Origin: Phoronis ovalis
Taxonomy: Eukaryota; Phoronida; Phoronidae
Assembly: GCA_028565635.1 (NCBI GenBank)
Contig: JAOXYB010029201.1
Location: 1-15,084, forward strand
Direction of reading: 5' to 3'
DNA length: 15,084 bases
The translations under genes and the position numbers were made by a program. Under the pieces are notes generated by a model. It ran no database searches and was not told the origin of the DNA. It saw only the letters and a program-made list of their open reading frames with translations. This document shows positions 15,027 to 15,084 of this stretch, one piece after another. Each line of letters begins with the position of its first letter. Position 1 is the stretch's first letter.

Positions 15027-15047
15027 ATACAGCATTGGTATCGTCTT

Positions 15048-15055
15048 TCACGTGA
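15048..15055. promoter_or_regulatory. Palindromic E-box TCACGTGA
   Basis: This exact 8-base palindrome matches the core bound by bHLH-ZIP factors (USF, MiT/TFE). It lies at the window edge, in DNA that could be a promoter of the next gene. Use is inferred. Confidence 0.35.
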
Positions 15056-15084
15056 TAATTTTCAATATTGTTTATATTAAAGAA

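Larger units (their letters stand above)
13476..15084. other. 3' UTR of SPART and downstream sequence with no recognised gene
   Basis: The first 250 or so bases are the likely SPART 3' UTR. The rest has open frames of 73-86 codons at 14243-14503 (minus), 14286-14516 (plus) and 14497-14718 (plus), none with a recognisable family. The section at 13850-14270 has several TGACC(T)/AGGTCA motifs, including TGACCTCAAGGTCA at 14252-14265, and reads like interspersed repeat sequence. From about 14700 onward the DNA has CCAAT-like boxes, GACGTC and GC-richer patches, which could be the promoter side of a next gene outside the window. Confidence 0.55.

Overview
This is a window of animal nuclear DNA. 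It is AT-rich, with short GT-AG introns (roughly 150 to 900 bases), and it holds three protein-coding genes whose exons I joined by hand from splice sites, reading phase and protein family. Short introns, low GC and TGACCT/AGGTCA-type repeat motifs near the 3' end fit an invertebrate, possibly a mollusc or another lophotrochozoan. That taxonomic call is weak.

Layout. (1) 505-3146, plus strand: the 3' part of PRMT9, a protein arginine methyltransferase; the earlier exons lie before the window. (2) 3492-7926, minus strand: a complete nine-exon TMEM184C gene (478 residues), tail to tail with PRMT9. (3) 7927-9527: a divergent intergenic stretch that should hold the promoters of TMEM184C and SPART. 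It contains CRE and AP-1 type sites and, next to SPART, a long imperfect inverted repeat (about 8920-9443) flanked by identical 10-base direct repeats, which looks like an inserted fold-back element. (4) 9528-13475, plus strand: a complete six-coding-exon spartin gene (SPART, 534 residues). (5) 13476-15084: the SPART 3' UTR, then sequence in which I recognise no gene.

The joined reading frames close exactly. The PRMT9 part is 1512 nt (503 residues plus stop), TMEM184C 1437 nt and SPART 1605 nt, and every exon junction keeps phase. One TMEM184C intron must start with GC instead of GT.

The three genes do not form a known pathway. PRMT9 is a nuclear/cytoplasmic methyltransferase linked to splicing factor SF3B2. 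TMEM184C is a multi-pass membrane protein of the OST-alpha/TMEM184 family. Spartin works on lipid droplets, endosomes and mitochondria. The PRMT9-TMEM184C tail-to-tail pair is, to my knowledge, also present in human (4q31), so this looks like old animal microsynteny. I see no undescribed multi-gene system. The most novel-looking item is the fold-back element upstream of SPART.
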